Shown piece by piece: positions 30,494-40,617 of a stretch of 64,000 bases of DNA. How positions within the stretch are numbered: position 1 is the stretch's first letter; each line of letters begins with the position of its first letter. Source of the stretch: Zymoseptoria tritici IPO323 (taxonomy: Eukaryota > Ascomycota > Dothideomycetes > Mycosphaerellales > Mycosphaerellaceae). The translations under genes and the position numbers were made by a program. Under the pieces are notes generated by a model that worked only from the letters and a program-made list of their open reading frames with translations, made no database searches and was not told the DNA's origin. The DNA lies in contig NC_018217.1 of the NCBI RefSeq assembly GCF_000219625.1, forward strand, positions 930,001 through 994,000. Direction: 5' to 3'.

Positions 30494-32221
30494 TCAGTCC
30501 TTCTGGTTAGCCCTGCCCTTCTCGGTAAGCTTAATAGTCCTCTCGCTCCGTCTGGTGCTAACAGCTACGAGCTCGTTAACCTTCTTCTTCTTCTTCATCT
30601 TCTGCTGCTAAACGACCGGCTTAACGACCGGCTCGGCGACCTCCTCTAGCATCTCCAAACCCCCTTGATTAACAGTGCTAGCGGCAGCAGTGGTGGCAGC
30701 ACTACTAGGCTCCTTCGCCTTCGACTTTAATTGAGGCGTTAGCGTCGTCGTTGTCGCTGACGAAGAGGGCATCGTCGAGTCCGAAGGGATCGCTAGCGCA
30801 CTAGCTGCTGCGGAGGTAATCGTCGAAGATGCACTGTTCTCCTTAGCTCGGTTCGCGGTAGCTTCCTTGGCCCTTGCTATATCGCCCGAGCTGTCCGTGT
30901 TAGGGTCGAGCAGAATACAGTCGTCAGGCTAGCTTACCGGCGATAATTAGAGGTCGCGGCTAGCAGGGCGTTTGGAGCTAGAGCGTTGCTAAGGCAGAGG
31001 GCTAGAGCGCTGTAGATCCTGCGAGGAGCCAAGGGTAGTGCGAGCGGAACGAGGACGGCTTGCGAGCCCTGCAGACTGGTCTGCGAGCGTCTTGCTGTTG
31101 CTGCCGGACGGACCTGCTGTAGCTATTGCAAGGTAGCGAGCCTCCGGTGCGAGCTGGCTTGCGAGCAGGTAACTCTTGCCTGCGGGGATCTCCCTGCCGT
31201 TAACGCTGGTGTAGCCGTTAGTCCATATAAACGGATGGTAAATGACGCCGTCCTTGTCCTTGAATACACGACCGTCAGGGTGCAGGACAGTGCTATCGGT
31301 GTGCACGCTATAGCCAATTACATACTTAAATGTGGGCCCACCGTCCTTCTTTACACAGCGTTTAAGGTGCCAATATATCCAGCCGCCGTCTGCGTTCTTA
31401 GGGCCAGGCTCGAGGTCGCCTTGCTTATTAGGCACAACGTAGATAACATGAGTAATCCGGACGTTCGCGGCGGGCGTCTTAAGGCCTGTCTTCGGATTGA
31501 ACAGCTGTAGCATCCTAAGCGTGGTGTCCGCTATAGCGAGGTTGTTTTTACCGAGCTTAACAGGCTGGCCCTTGTTGTACTCCTTCGTAAGGTAGATGTC
31601 GTAGTAGGGCTTCTGTAGCCGCTTCCTCGCAGTCATACTCTCGTTCAAGAGATACTGCAGGAAGACATTGCTACGTTTCTCCTTATTAGCGCCCTTCAGA
31701 TCCTTATCTATTGCAGCAACAGTGCCTTAGGCTAACTATGTATACTTATTGCGGCGACTGGAGTACGTAGCCACTGCATCCTCGTCATCGCTTGGATCTT
31801 GCATGTCGAAGGTGTCGATAGTGCACCGCACGGTGAAGATCGGCAATGCCTTCTCCTTATCGCCCTTCTCCTTCTCGGCAGCAGCCTTTACCGCAGCCTT
31901 GGAGTTCGCTAGTATAGCCTTAATGCGTTTAGCCTCCTTAAGTGAATTGGCAGCAGCGTTAGGCGTCTCGCGGGCCTTAGTCTTAGCCGTCTTCCTCATC
32001 TCCGTGTTAGCACGGCTCTGCGGAATGTACATGCCTTCGCGAGCGCCGGAGCTAGGAGGGGTAGGCTGGCGCTCGTGGTCGCTCGCAGGCTCGTCGTCGT
32101 TGCTCGTAAGGGCTCGCGAGGGCGGAGGGCAGCCGCAGAAGCTACAGTTCTTATCGCCGAGGGAAGCATAAGAGGTGTAGGGTAGAGCCGCAGGGCTGCG
32201 GCAGAACTAAGGGGTAGCCAT
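30494..32221 (-). pseudogene. transposon gene B, copy 2: unrecognised basic protein
   Basis: Leftward counterpart of 5437-7230; 576 codons from ATG 32221 to TGA 30494. It keeps a long open stretch of 219 codons (31648-30989) containing KPYYDIYLTKEYNKGQP, YVVPNKQGDLEPG, NGYTSVNGREIP and SYLLASQLAPEARYLAIATA. The N-terminal CSFCGC motif and the MYIPQSRANTEM segment match copy 1. Family unknown; the preserved frame across both copies shows past selection on the protein. Confidence 0.6.
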
Positions 32222-33640
32222 AGGACGACTGTATATATAAGGGACGGTGGTAAGCAAGAGGAAGAGGAAGAGCAGGACAGGAGGGCATAGCCTTGTATAT
32301 CGTTCAATCGAATGCAAAGCCATTAGCACGGAAGAAGTCCCTTGTGCGGTCACGCGGCTGTAACTTAGCGCCCTTCGGAGGGGTCTAAAACTCCGCTAGG
32401 TTATATCTAGCGGCAAGGTAACGAGCGGCAGCATCGCGGAGGTAGAGATACGCATTTACATAGATCTTGTCCTCGTCGGCGTCCAGCTCGCGACCATCTA
32501 GCGTCGCCGGATAGCTACTAGCCACTAGGATATCGGAAGCCTACTACAGAGTCGGCGGGGGAAGGTATGCAAGAAGATCTGTTAATAGTTAGCTCGTCAC
32601 GGCACGTAAACCGCTCGCAACGCTAGCAGCCTGAGAATCAGGCCTGCAAGCTAACAATCCCTACACCGCTCCTTAACCCCAGCAGGCTCGCAACCGCTCG
32701 CGAGCCGCTCGTGCGTAGGGGGAATACTGACCAAACTGAGCATGCTAATCTGCCATCCGCTGGACACGCGGATGCTCTGCGTTAAGGTATATTCCGTAAT
32801 CCTCCACGCTATTAGGAGGGTAGTTGTAGTTCTCAGCAGGAATGCCCTTCAAGTGCCCTTCCACTTTAGCCTACTTCCGAATGGCGTAGTCGTTGTAGCT
32901 CTTAATAAACAGCTCGACCGTGAACCGGAGGATTAGGACGTAGACAGCAAGGAATGCTACACGGTCAGCCCTGCTATCCTCGCTATAGAGCTCCTTATCG
33001 CGATACCGGTAGAAGAGATTATACTATCGATTCCATCCTGCAGCTGCACTAAGACCCCAGAAGCGCTCGATCGTTTGATTGCCCTTGCTCGTTGTATACT
33101 AGAAGCTATCGCGGAACTCAATGCTCGCACCCTCCTAAAGTTCACGGCAGAAGAGGTGTATATTAGCCATTAATAGCGTCTCTACGCCGTAATCCGCTCG
33201 CATAATCTATAGAAGTTAGCAGAGCTGCGAGCACAGGACGTGCGGTAACGAGCCTACCTTCGGCGTAAAGCCAAGTTCTCGGACTGTATCCAAATACTGC
33301 TTAGAAACCGAGAAGACCGTCTTAGCTATAGTGCCTACGTAAATCTATATGATCTTCTGTGTGTATACATCGATACAGGCGTAGAAGCAGATGCCAAAGA
33401 TCTCGAACTTGCAGTAGGCATCTACCGACTATATATGATTAGGGCCCTTAGCCTTTGGACGACTATGCTGGACGTCCTCACGACCACCCTTCCGGCGGCG
33501 AGCATCATGACCTGCAGGATTGAGGGCATACGAGATGTTAGCTATGCGATCCCTGCGAGCAGACAGGCGTCAGCGTGCGAGCTAGGCGAAGGAGTTTACG
33601 AGCAAGGGAAGAAGCTGCGTAAACTGAAGTTTACGAGCGG

Positions 33641-33703
33641 ACGAATCCAGCTTGCGAGCGGACGAATCCAGCTTGCGAGCGGACGAATTTAGCTTGCGAG
33701 CGT
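33641..33703 (-). repeat. 21-bp tandem repeat in transposase intron 1, copy 2
   Basis: Three 21-bp units (ACGAATCCAGCTTGCGAGCG plus G, last one variant), the inverted counterpart of the six-unit array at 3876-4001. Confidence 0.85.
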
Positions 33704-33714
33704 GTGTATGTATA

Positions 33715-33727
33715 CAGACCTTCCTAT
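33715..33727 (+). repeat. 13-bp target-site duplication of the LINE (left)
   Basis: CAGACCTTCCTAT, identical to 39380-39392. Copy 1 of the transposon has the uninterrupted equivalent at about 3850-3862. Confidence 0.9.
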
Positions 33728-33941
33728 TGTTTGTTTTTGTTTGTTTGTTTGTTCCATTTACGTCCTGTATGAGTCTATGACTATGTAGGACGGCTGTCTC
33801 GCGACAGCAGTCTATCTATGTACAATCGTTGTTCTCTCGTATCTCTTGACCTTAGGGAAAGACCCGTGCCTAGGATAGTAGCAAGCTAGTATCGAAGGAC
33901 TTTAAAGAAAGACAAATAAGGAAAAGTAAAAGGAGTGTAGG

Positions 33942-36900
33942 CTAGACGGTCTCGTCTTCGCCTCTTGCTAGGTGCCAGGACCTAGAAGCAATCTTTGTAT
34001 CCGAGAGAAAGGTAGTAAGGTGTTTCCGGAGTTCCTTATCTTCTACTATTTCTAGCAGAGATTGTGCTTGTCGTAGCGGTAGTGGCCTAAATACATCGTA
34101 GATAGGGCAGCTACATACGAGGTGTTCTGCTGTTTCTCGTCGTCCGCAAGGGCAGTCTGGCGTCGTTGCGTGTCCAAAGCGATAGAGATAGGACTTTAGG
34201 TATCCGTGTCCTAATAGGATAGTATAGAAGGCACTAGTTAAAGCACGTCTTCCTCCTATTCTATGTTTTCCTGGCGAGCTCCACGGAAATCGACTAAGGT
34301 AGCTATTTGTATTCCTAGGTACCTTATTAATCTCCCGTTGTCTTGCTATTTCGTATCGGGTTTTCCAGACGCTAAAGAGATCGTCTTTTGCGTAGTTAGC
34401 CCTCTCGTGTTCTACGAAATGCTTGTATTGTCGGAGTCGATAACAGAGTAGTTGTATCTGTGTTCTCTGTCGTTTTTGCGGAAGTATCTCTCTCGAGTCC
34501 TCGTGTTGGACTTCTCGCGTATCCGAAGGCGCGCTTTGGATAGCGAGTCTTACGGGGTGGTTTTCGGGTAGCTTTGCTGCGCGTAGAGAGTATAAAATTG
34601 ACTGTCTCTCTAGGCGTAGATCCGGGGGGAAGAGATTTGACTCTACTTCGGACGGGACGTTTGGGGCGGTACGGAAAACGCCTAGGATCTTCCTACAAGC
34701 TTTACTTTGTAGAGATACTAGAGGTTTTATGCTCTTTTTCGACCGCCACCAAACCGGGGCCCCGTAGTCTGCTATTGTAGTAACGCAGGCTAGGTAGATC
34801 TTTCTTAACGATATAGAAGACAGACCGCGTTCGGTATTTGCTAGTCTTTCTAATCGATAGAATGCCGCTTGTGCTTGAGCCGATCTTATTGCAATGTGCT
34901 CCTTAAAGGTAAGACCGGCGTCTAGCCAAATCCCAAGCCACCTTATCGCTTTCTTTGCCGGGCGAACAATATCGCCGTTTGGAAGAATTACCGGGCAATC
35001 GGACCCTTTCCCTTTCGAGAAGTGTACTAGGTCTGTCTTTGCTAGGTCGAAAGCAATCGAGTTCTTCTTTCCTAGGTCTATTAGCCTTCTTGCCTCACGT
35101 TCTAGTACCTTAGAGTTCTTCTTAAGGGACGTAGACGAGGTAGATAGTCTAATGTCGTCGACGTAGGAACTAGGAGTAACTCCTTGTAGCGAGAAGAATA
35201 TGTCGCGCGTATAGATAAGAAAGAGGATAGGAGACATCGGGCTGCCTTGCGGAACGCCGATCTCTACGTCCTGGAATTCCTGTATCTGTCCGTCGAATGC
35301 TATTCGTAGGCGTCTATTGCTCATAAACGACTGAACCCAACGTATAAGGCTGTGCGGAAGCCTTAACTGGATCATTATTCTTAACAGTCGGTTCTTTGCA
35401 ACGTGGTCGTATGCTCCTCTTACGTCGAGGAAGATAACCGAAGTCTTCTTTTTCTTTCTTCGATTCTCCTCGATTTCGTTCGTTAAGAGAAGCACCGTAT
35501 CGATAGCCGATTTCTTCTTTCGCCCTCCTAACTGCGAGTCGTGTAGAAGGGGCTTCGTCTCTGCGATAATCCCTAGGCGTTTTGCAAGTATTCTCTCGCT
35601 AATCTTGCCGAGACAGTTTAGGAGAGAGATAACTCGGTAGGCCTTAGGGACCGAATAGTCTGGTTTTCCCGGCTTTGCTAGAACTGCGCCTGTCGCAACT
35701 TTCCAGCATCGGGGGTGGTGTCCTTCGTCGAGTAGCCTACTGTATATACGTAGAAAGGTAATAGGAATGGCGCCGTACGCTTTACTAATAATAGCTTGCG
35801 TAATACCGTCTGGGCCCGGCGTTTTTCCTTTTACTATCTTCGTACTACAGGCGGCAGCGAGTTCCTCTTCGGTTAGCGTAGTCCAGCCCCAATCCCCGGC
35901 TGTATACGCTTCCCAACGGCTAGGCAGAGGTTCCTCGGCAGGAGGGCGCGGAAATAAGGCTTCGGAGAAGGCCTTACATTTCCCCTCGAAAGAATCTTCG
36001 TTGTTTATCGTAGGTATCTGTCTTCGGCTGCTATTCCTAGTATAGGACATAGCTTTAAAGATAGATTTCGAGTCTTCTTTTTCGAGGAAAGCGTTCCAGT
36101 GGTTCTTCTTAGCTGTTTTAATAGCTTGGAAGTACTCGTTTCTCGCTTTCGTGTACGCCTCTTTCTCGTTAAGCGTCGGCGTACGTCCGTCGGTAAAGGT
36201 CTGTCTATATGTTCTAGACATTGTACGGCGTAGCGTGCGTAGCTCTCTATTCCACCAAGGTTTTGCGCAGGCGTGTACTACTTTCTCTGGGATTGCTCCC
36301 CGCATCGATTCGGTAATACACGAGGTGAAGGAGTCTGCGATGTCGTCGAGGGAGTTCGTATAGTCAATAGACGTCGCCTTGCTTATTAGGAGATCTGTAA
36401 ACAGTTCCCAATCCGCGGAAGCTATATCTAGAACTACTTTCTTCTGTTGGGCTCGATCTTGCGCGCCAATAAGGTCTATAGATATAGCCTTATGGTCTGA
36501 GCCTGTCGGAATCGTTCTCCAGTCGATTTCTTTCGTAGATAAGGATCCTCTTGTAAACGTGAGGTCTAGGACCGACTCTGCGTCTAGGTGCGGCCTATAG
36601 AAGGTCCCGACACCTATCGTATTGCGTAGAGTAAAGCCCTGGTCTTCTATCCACTCTATAAATTCGCGGGCGCTAGTAGTATCCTTTCCCCTCGGATCCC
36701 AGGACGGGTGTCTAAGGTTAAAGTCTCCTACCAGTAGAGTGTTTGGAAGGAACGTGTTGCGTAGAGAGTAGAGGATTCTCTCTGTTGTTCGTCGGTTTTG
36801 CGGGTTCTCGGTATCCCGAAGGTCCTTCTCGTTGTAGAGATTAACTATCTGGATCTTGTTGCCCTTCTTGTCTGAAATAACAAAGGAAAGTATGTCGCTG

Positions 36901-37187
36901 TCGTCTAATAAAATAGGAGAGATATTGACGTTAAGTCTTGTGCTAATATATAGCATCGTTCTTGGCCGGATCGTCGAATCCGTAGTCGTTGGGAATAGCT
37001 GGTTGTATTCCCGGTGTGCGATAGATCTTGTCTCTTTGTAGCCTGTTATCGGGTCTTCTATAGTCCACGGTTCCTGGACTAGTAGAAGGTCGGCTTTCTG
37101 CTTAACCGCGACGTCTAAGGTAGACTCTGTAGCCTCGATAGATCGGTTAAGATTAACGTGGAAAATCCGTAGAGAGTGTTCTAACAT
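33942..37187 (-). CDS. LINE ORF2: endonuclease-reverse transcriptase, 1081 aa
   Basis: Translated from the ATG at 37187 (MLEHSLRIFHVNLNRS); the frame is open further upstream to 37370, but that part overlaps ORF1. Residues 1-240 form an APE-like endonuclease (LLLVQEPW, LLVGDFNLRHPSWD, GSDHKAISI). The RT core spans about 440-720, with GPDGITQAI, VISLLNCLGKISERIL, FLDVRGAYDHV, GVPQGSPMSPILF and the catalytic SYVDD. A thumb-like region follows, then a C-terminal CPCGRRETAEHLVCSCP motif of C-x-C-x7-H-x3-C type. No RNase H signature (DGS/E/D) is seen between the RT and the zinc motif. Translation probably relies on reinitiation after ORF1. Confidence 0.9.
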   Translation of the reverse strand: MLEHSLRIFHVNLNRSIEATESTLDVAVKQKADLLLVQEPWTIEDPITGYKETRSIAHREYNQLFPTTTDSTIRPRTMLYISTRLNVNISPILLDDSDILSFVISDKKGNKIQIVNLYNEKDLRDTENPQNRRTTERILYSLRNTFLPNTLLVGDFNLRHPSWDPRGKDTTSAREFIEWIEDQGFTLRNTIGVGTFYRPHLDAESVLDLTFTRGSLSTKEIDWRTIPTGSDHKAISIDLIGAQDRAQQKKVVLDIASADWELFTDLLISKATSIDYTNSLDDIADSFTSCITESMRGAIPEKVVHACAKPWWNRELRTLRRTMSRTYRQTFTDGRTPTLNEKEAYTKARNEYFQAIKTAKKNHWNAFLEKEDSKSIFKAMSYTRNSSRRQIPTINNEDSFEGKCKAFSEALFPRPPAEEPLPSRWEAYTAGDWGWTTLTEEELAAACSTKIVKGKTPGPDGITQAIISKAYGAIPITFLRIYSRLLDEGHHPRCWKVATGAVLAKPGKPDYSVPKAYRVISLLNCLGKISERILAKRLGIIAETKPLLHDSQLGGRKKKSAIDTVLLLTNEIEENRRKKKKTSVIFLDVRGAYDHVAKNRLLRIMIQLRLPHSLIRWVQSFMSNRRLRIAFDGQIQEFQDVEIGVPQGSPMSPILFLIYTRDIFFSLQGVTPSSYVDDIRLSTSSTSLKKNSKVLEREARRLIDLGKKNSIAFDLAKTDLVHFSKGKGSDCPVILPNGDIVRPAKKAIRWLGIWLDAGLTFKEHIAIRSAQAQAAFYRLERLANTERGLSSISLRKIYLACVTTIADYGAPVWWRSKKSIKPLVSLQSKACRKILGVFRTAPNVPSEVESNLFPPDLRLERQSILYSLRAAKLPENHPVRLAIQSAPSDTREVQHEDSREILPQKRQRTQIQLLCYRLRQYKHFVEHERANYAKDDLFSVWKTRYEIARQREINKVPRNTNSYLSRFPWSSPGKHRIGGRRALTSAFYTILLGHGYLKSYLYRFGHATTPDCPCGRRETAEHLVCSCPIYDVFRPLPLRQAQSLLEIVEDKELRKHLTTFLSDTKIASRSWHLARGEDETV

Positions 37188-37787
37188 GTAGAACGTTCTA
37201 GGGGCCTCCCTTTCTGTTGTATACGATCCTTCGCCTTCTCGACTCTTAGGCTGTCCGCGCCTACGTATAGACGGTTTTGAATAGCCCTTTTTGCCTCCTC
37301 CTCGGTGGCAAAACCTACTAGAACTGTCGCCCCAGTAAGAGTCCTTCTTCTCTCTTCGTTTGTTAGCCAAATCGGGGTGCCTGCGAGTTTAAGACCTCTG
37401 TTAAAGGTCTCAATTTCTCGTTGAATGTCCTGTAGGCCCGTTGGCGTGTTAAAGTTCGCGGTCGAGACGCCGTGGACTACGACCTTGTGCCAGAGAGAGT
37501 CCTCTATTACCCGTGCCTCGCCTACGATATCGGTAACCTTAGTAAGGCTATCGATCGTTCGTTGGCGGGCTTTCTCTGTTGCAAAGTTTAGGACAATGTT
37601 ACCCCGAAATGATTTCTTTATCGCAAGGACAGCTAGCTCTTGGTCTTCGCCTTTAAGAGCGTCGTTGATTTTGTCTCGGGTTGCGATCTGGTCGAGTTCC
37701 TTCTCTTTATCCTTTGGTACAAGGATAAGAGGCATCGGTTCTGCTTGTTCTTTCGGCTTGCTAGCCCTCCGGGAGACGGTCGTCCAC

Positions 37788-37835
<48 letters not shown>

Positions 37836-38374
37836 GTTGTCTTTGTTGTCGAGGAGGTAGAGGTAGAGGTAGCGGATCCGCTGTCTCCCTTAACAACGTC
37901 TGCGAAAGTAGGCTTCTTCGCCTGTGCTGCTAGTTTCTTTGTTGTCATTTCTAGGTTCGAGACTTGCTTTGCGAGGATTTGGGACGTTGTCCTAAAGTCT
38001 GTACGCTCGGTAAAGTGCCGAAAGACTTCGAGAAGGTCGAGAACCCGGGTTTGTTCTCCTGGAAACCCGACTAGATCCCCCGCCGCTTCGACTAGTAGCT
38101 GTCGGGCTTGTAGGATCTTCTCGGTCGCGGGCGTGTAAGAGAGTGTTTGTTTCTTTCCGAGAGAAGGGCTGCGAGTCGGGGAGATACTGAATTCGAAGGG
38201 GTTTTGCCTTTTCCTGGGTATAAAAGGAATGCCGGTTCTTTTCAGTAGTTCCTCCGGCAACGGCAGGGTTTTGAGAGACTCAAACGTAACTTCCTCGTCC
38301 CCTCTAGCCGTAGCTTTTGGAGTCTGAGGGGCTGAGCTCGCGTCTGTCATTTCCATTTCCGTCTCGGTAGACAT
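37181..38374 (-). CDS. LINE ORF1: gag-like nucleic-acid-binding protein, 397 aa
   Basis: Starts MSTETEMEMTDASSAPQTPK. A helical region follows and then a run of about 16 glutamines encoded by CAA repeats (near 37790-37835). The C-terminal half carries the typical fungal LINE gag-like segment (VVVHGVSTANFNTPTGLQDI, GLKLAGTPIWLT, TGATVLVGFATEEEAKRAI). It ends LERSTC-stop, without the CCHC knuckles that usually follow this segment. Its stop overlaps the ORF2 start in the sequence ATGTTAG. Confidence 0.85.
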
Positions 38375-39379
38375 TGTCTTGTTGTTGTTGTTTGTTGTTT
38401 GAAAAGAGGCTCAGCAGTCTTACGCCGAGAGGGCTGCTTGTTCGTCTCTATTTCCAATCGCGTTCGGGTCCTAGCCTACTTGCGACACTAGGGCACTCTT
38501 CTTCCTACTATACAAAGTAGGAGAAGGTATACTTCAAAGAGGAGAGAAGAGATATATAAATATACCTCTGCTTCTAGGAAGTACTCTGGCCTGCAGCAAC
38601 GTGCGTCTTTGTAGCAGGCTTTAGAGGCGTTCTGCGGGTAGCTGTAGCAGGTTCGGGACAACCTTTGTCTCTAGGGAAAGGTAGGCCTATACTCTATACA
38701 GAGTATCTAGCTATACAGCTAGTACTACTACTCTAATCCCTAGAGGTGCAAATTCGTCCTTACTAAACCACACTGCTCCTTTAGCTTCCTCTCTCGGCGG
38801 CGTAGGACAACAGGTAACTCTAGTGTAGAGAGAACTGAGTGTATGTGTATGTTTGTGTATCCTGGGGACACTGCTCTTGTTTGGCCTTTGGCTCTTTCAG
38901 AATTCGACCAAATCAGGCGTTTGATGGCTAGAATAAAAGCTCTCGTCGAGGGCTTTCAAACGGGCTACACGGCGTCCGAATCGGCGGCGTATTAGTTGTG
39001 TTGTGGTGTGTTGAAGTGTTGTAGTGTTGTGTTGTGGTACAGGTTGTGAACCTTCCTTGTGCAATGCCCCAAACAGGGAATATTTCGAGTATGGGGGAGG
39101 TGAGGTCGGAATAAGGTTTCGGAGGTGGGGGCCAAATCCCGGAGTTCAGGGTCAAAATTTGCACCCCAAAGGGGGCAGCAAGGTGAATCTTTGAACTCCA
39201 GTAGCGGCGTAGGTTTTAAGGGCAGCGAGGTGAATGCGGGTTCGTTGGAACGGCCTTGATAAGGGCTTTCGAATGGTGCGTGTTTGGTAATGATCGGGTC
39301 AATATTGGGTGTGCAATGGAAGTGCGGATGTCGATGAGCAGGGCCTGTATAAGCAGGTCCGAGATTTCGTCGGAAAGTG
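38375..39379 (-). other. LINE 5' leader (about 1 kb)
   Basis: No long frame. It contains a GTTGTG/CACAAC-rich simple-repeat patch near 39000-39045. It is presumed to carry the internal promoter, by analogy with other LINEs. It lies inside the 13-bp duplications, so it belongs to the same insertion unless a second nested insertion is hidden here. Confidence 0.6.
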
Positions 39380-39392
39380 CAGACCTTCCTAT
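39380..39392 (+). repeat. 13-bp target-site duplication of the LINE (right)
   Basis: Direct repeat of 33715-33727, marking the 5' end of the retrotransposon, which is therefore probably full length. Confidence 0.9.
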
Positions 39393-40034
39393 AAGGTAGT
39401 ATTCCTTCCGCAGGTGCCTTGCCAACCGCTTGTATCCAAAGTTATCTAAAGCACCGCCTGCAATAGTCCCTTCTAACACTATCCGTATAATCTCGTCGTG
39501 CTCCGGTTGCTCGGCTCTTAGAGTTAATCGATACAAGCCCAGCTTCTTCCGAATCGTTGTCAACTGCCTTAAGGATAGCTCAAAACCGTCCTTCTTCAAG
39601 TTCCTTAGCAGCCTCTTATCCTTCGAGTCCTATCGCCAGAAGAGCTCCTTAATCCTTATATATAGCAGTGCTCTGTATTCTACATCTTTGCAGACCTTTA
39701 GCCGTGTTAATATGCCCTAGGCCTGGAGCTTCTCGCGGAATGTTCGTAGGCTAATTAACACGCCCTTCTCGTCCTTTAGCTATTGGATAACGGTGTCCTG
39801 CGTCTACTCGGGAACTCTAAGAAGGAGCTCGATCTCCTCTCGAAGGTGGTCGATATCGATGCGAGGGCGTGGCATAGCGGAGGGCAACGGCGAGGGCAAC
39901 GGCGACGGCGACGGCGAGGGTGGTAAGGGTGGTGAGGGTGGTAGTAAGGGTTTAAAGAAGAAGAACGATATTGCGAGCAAGAGAGGTAGACGTTGCGAGC
40001 GCTTAGTAAGCTTTAACATCGATAAACGAGAAAC

Positions 40035-40078
40035 GAGAAATGAGTGAATCCGCCTAAATGTAGGTATAGGACGCGATC
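40035..40078 (-). repeat. terminal inverted repeat, copy 2, window-right end (TSD CAAG at 40079-40082)
   Basis: Exact inverted partner of 28990-29033. It shares the GATCGCG start and the CCTA...TTTAGG core with copy 1 but differs in between. Confidence 0.93.
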
Positions 40079-40082
40079 CAAG

Positions 40083-40617
40083 TCCCGTTGGATGTCGGCG
40101 AGATTCGGGAAGGCACGTCACGATGCACAGGTAAAGCTGCTGACCTGCAACAACATTCGTTCAGGTTCCAACGATGATCCAGTCCAGCGCAGATGGCCAA
40201 GAAAAAAGCGAGAAAAACTCACTGGCGATGCTGTTGCCGAGTACGAGCGACTCCGAGAGGTGGCAACTCTCGCCATTGCTTCTTCATTGCTCCCCGCCGC
40301 CTTTATCACATGAAGGAAGTACCGAATACCTTGGGTACAGCATGAGGTAAAACCACCATCCTGCCCGTCTTGCCGCCGTCTTGCCACCATCAAGTTACTC
40401 CATGCCTTGTTTTGAGGGTTCTCAACTCTGCGAGCTAATCCCGAAGTCGCGGCGGAGCAGCATCACATCACATTGGAGAAGACGAATGGCTCGCTTTAGA
40501 GACGCATGAGCGGCATAACTTTCACATTGTTTGTATGCACGCAGTGCTGTCCTGCACTCGCTACTGAAGGAACACTATTGCCCGCAATGGCTCCGATCAT
40601 CCACTGCCGGCCTCGCC
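40083..40617. other. intergenic, no supported gene
   Basis: Between the right edge of transposon copy 2 and the 3' end of the next gene; only short overlapping frames. Confidence 0.45.

Larger units (their letters stand above)
33728..39379 (-). mobile_element. non-LTR retrotransposon (LINE, Tad1/I-like), apparently coding-intact
   Basis: A 5,652-bp insertion read leftward: 5' leader, ORF1, ORF2, short 3' UTR and an (AAAC)n-type tail at 33728-33757. It is flanked by the 13-bp duplication CAGACCTTCCTAT (33715-33727 and 39380-39392). The duplicated bases are the 5' splice-site region of the host transposon's intron 1. Neither ORF contains a stop, unlike the surrounding transposon, so the insertion is younger than the RIP damage. 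The APE-type endonuclease, the RT and the C-terminal zinc motif support a Tad1/I-like assignment. No RNase H domain is visible. Confidence 0.9.
32304..39875 (-). pseudogene. integrase-core DDE transposase, copy 2 (split by the retrotransposon)
   Basis: Starts MPRPRIDIDHLREEIELLLR at 39875. It runs through FELSLRQLTTIRKKLGLYRL and GYKRLARHLRKEYYLIGR, is cut at 39392 by the retrotransposon, and resumes from 33714. The catalytic core is readable: SVDAYCKFEIFGI, RADYGVET and NQTIERFWG. The last exon ends in FFRANGFAFD at a TGA (32304-32306). Stops are again mainly TAG/TAA. Intron 1 is where the retrotransposon sits; introns 2 and 3 match copy 1 in position. Confidence 0.75.
28990..40078 (-). mobile_element. 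DNA transposon copy 2 (inverted relative to copy 1), interrupted by a non-LTR retrotransposon
   Basis: 11,089 bp in total; removing the 5,652-bp retrotransposon and one 13-bp duplication leaves 5,424 bp, close to the 5,495 bp of copy 1. The termini are a perfect 44-bp inverted repeat (28990-29033 and 40035-40078) starting GATCGCG, flanked by CAAG at 28986-28989 and 40079-40082. The three genes correspond to those of copy 1 and are again stop-riddled. The aligned stretch of gene C is about 95% identical to copy 1 by eye, but the region nearest the transposase start is more diverged. Confidence 0.9.

Noticed and set aside
37425..38138. Open frames with poly-Cys/Leu/Val runs opposite LINE ORF1
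   Set aside because: Produced by the CAA/TTG repeat of the ORF1 polyglutamine tract; no independent coding evidence.
3201..40078. The two copies as ends of one composite transposon carrying the 20-kb gene block
   Set aside because: Each copy has its own pair of target duplications (GTCT/GTCT and CAAG/CAAG), showing two independent insertions.
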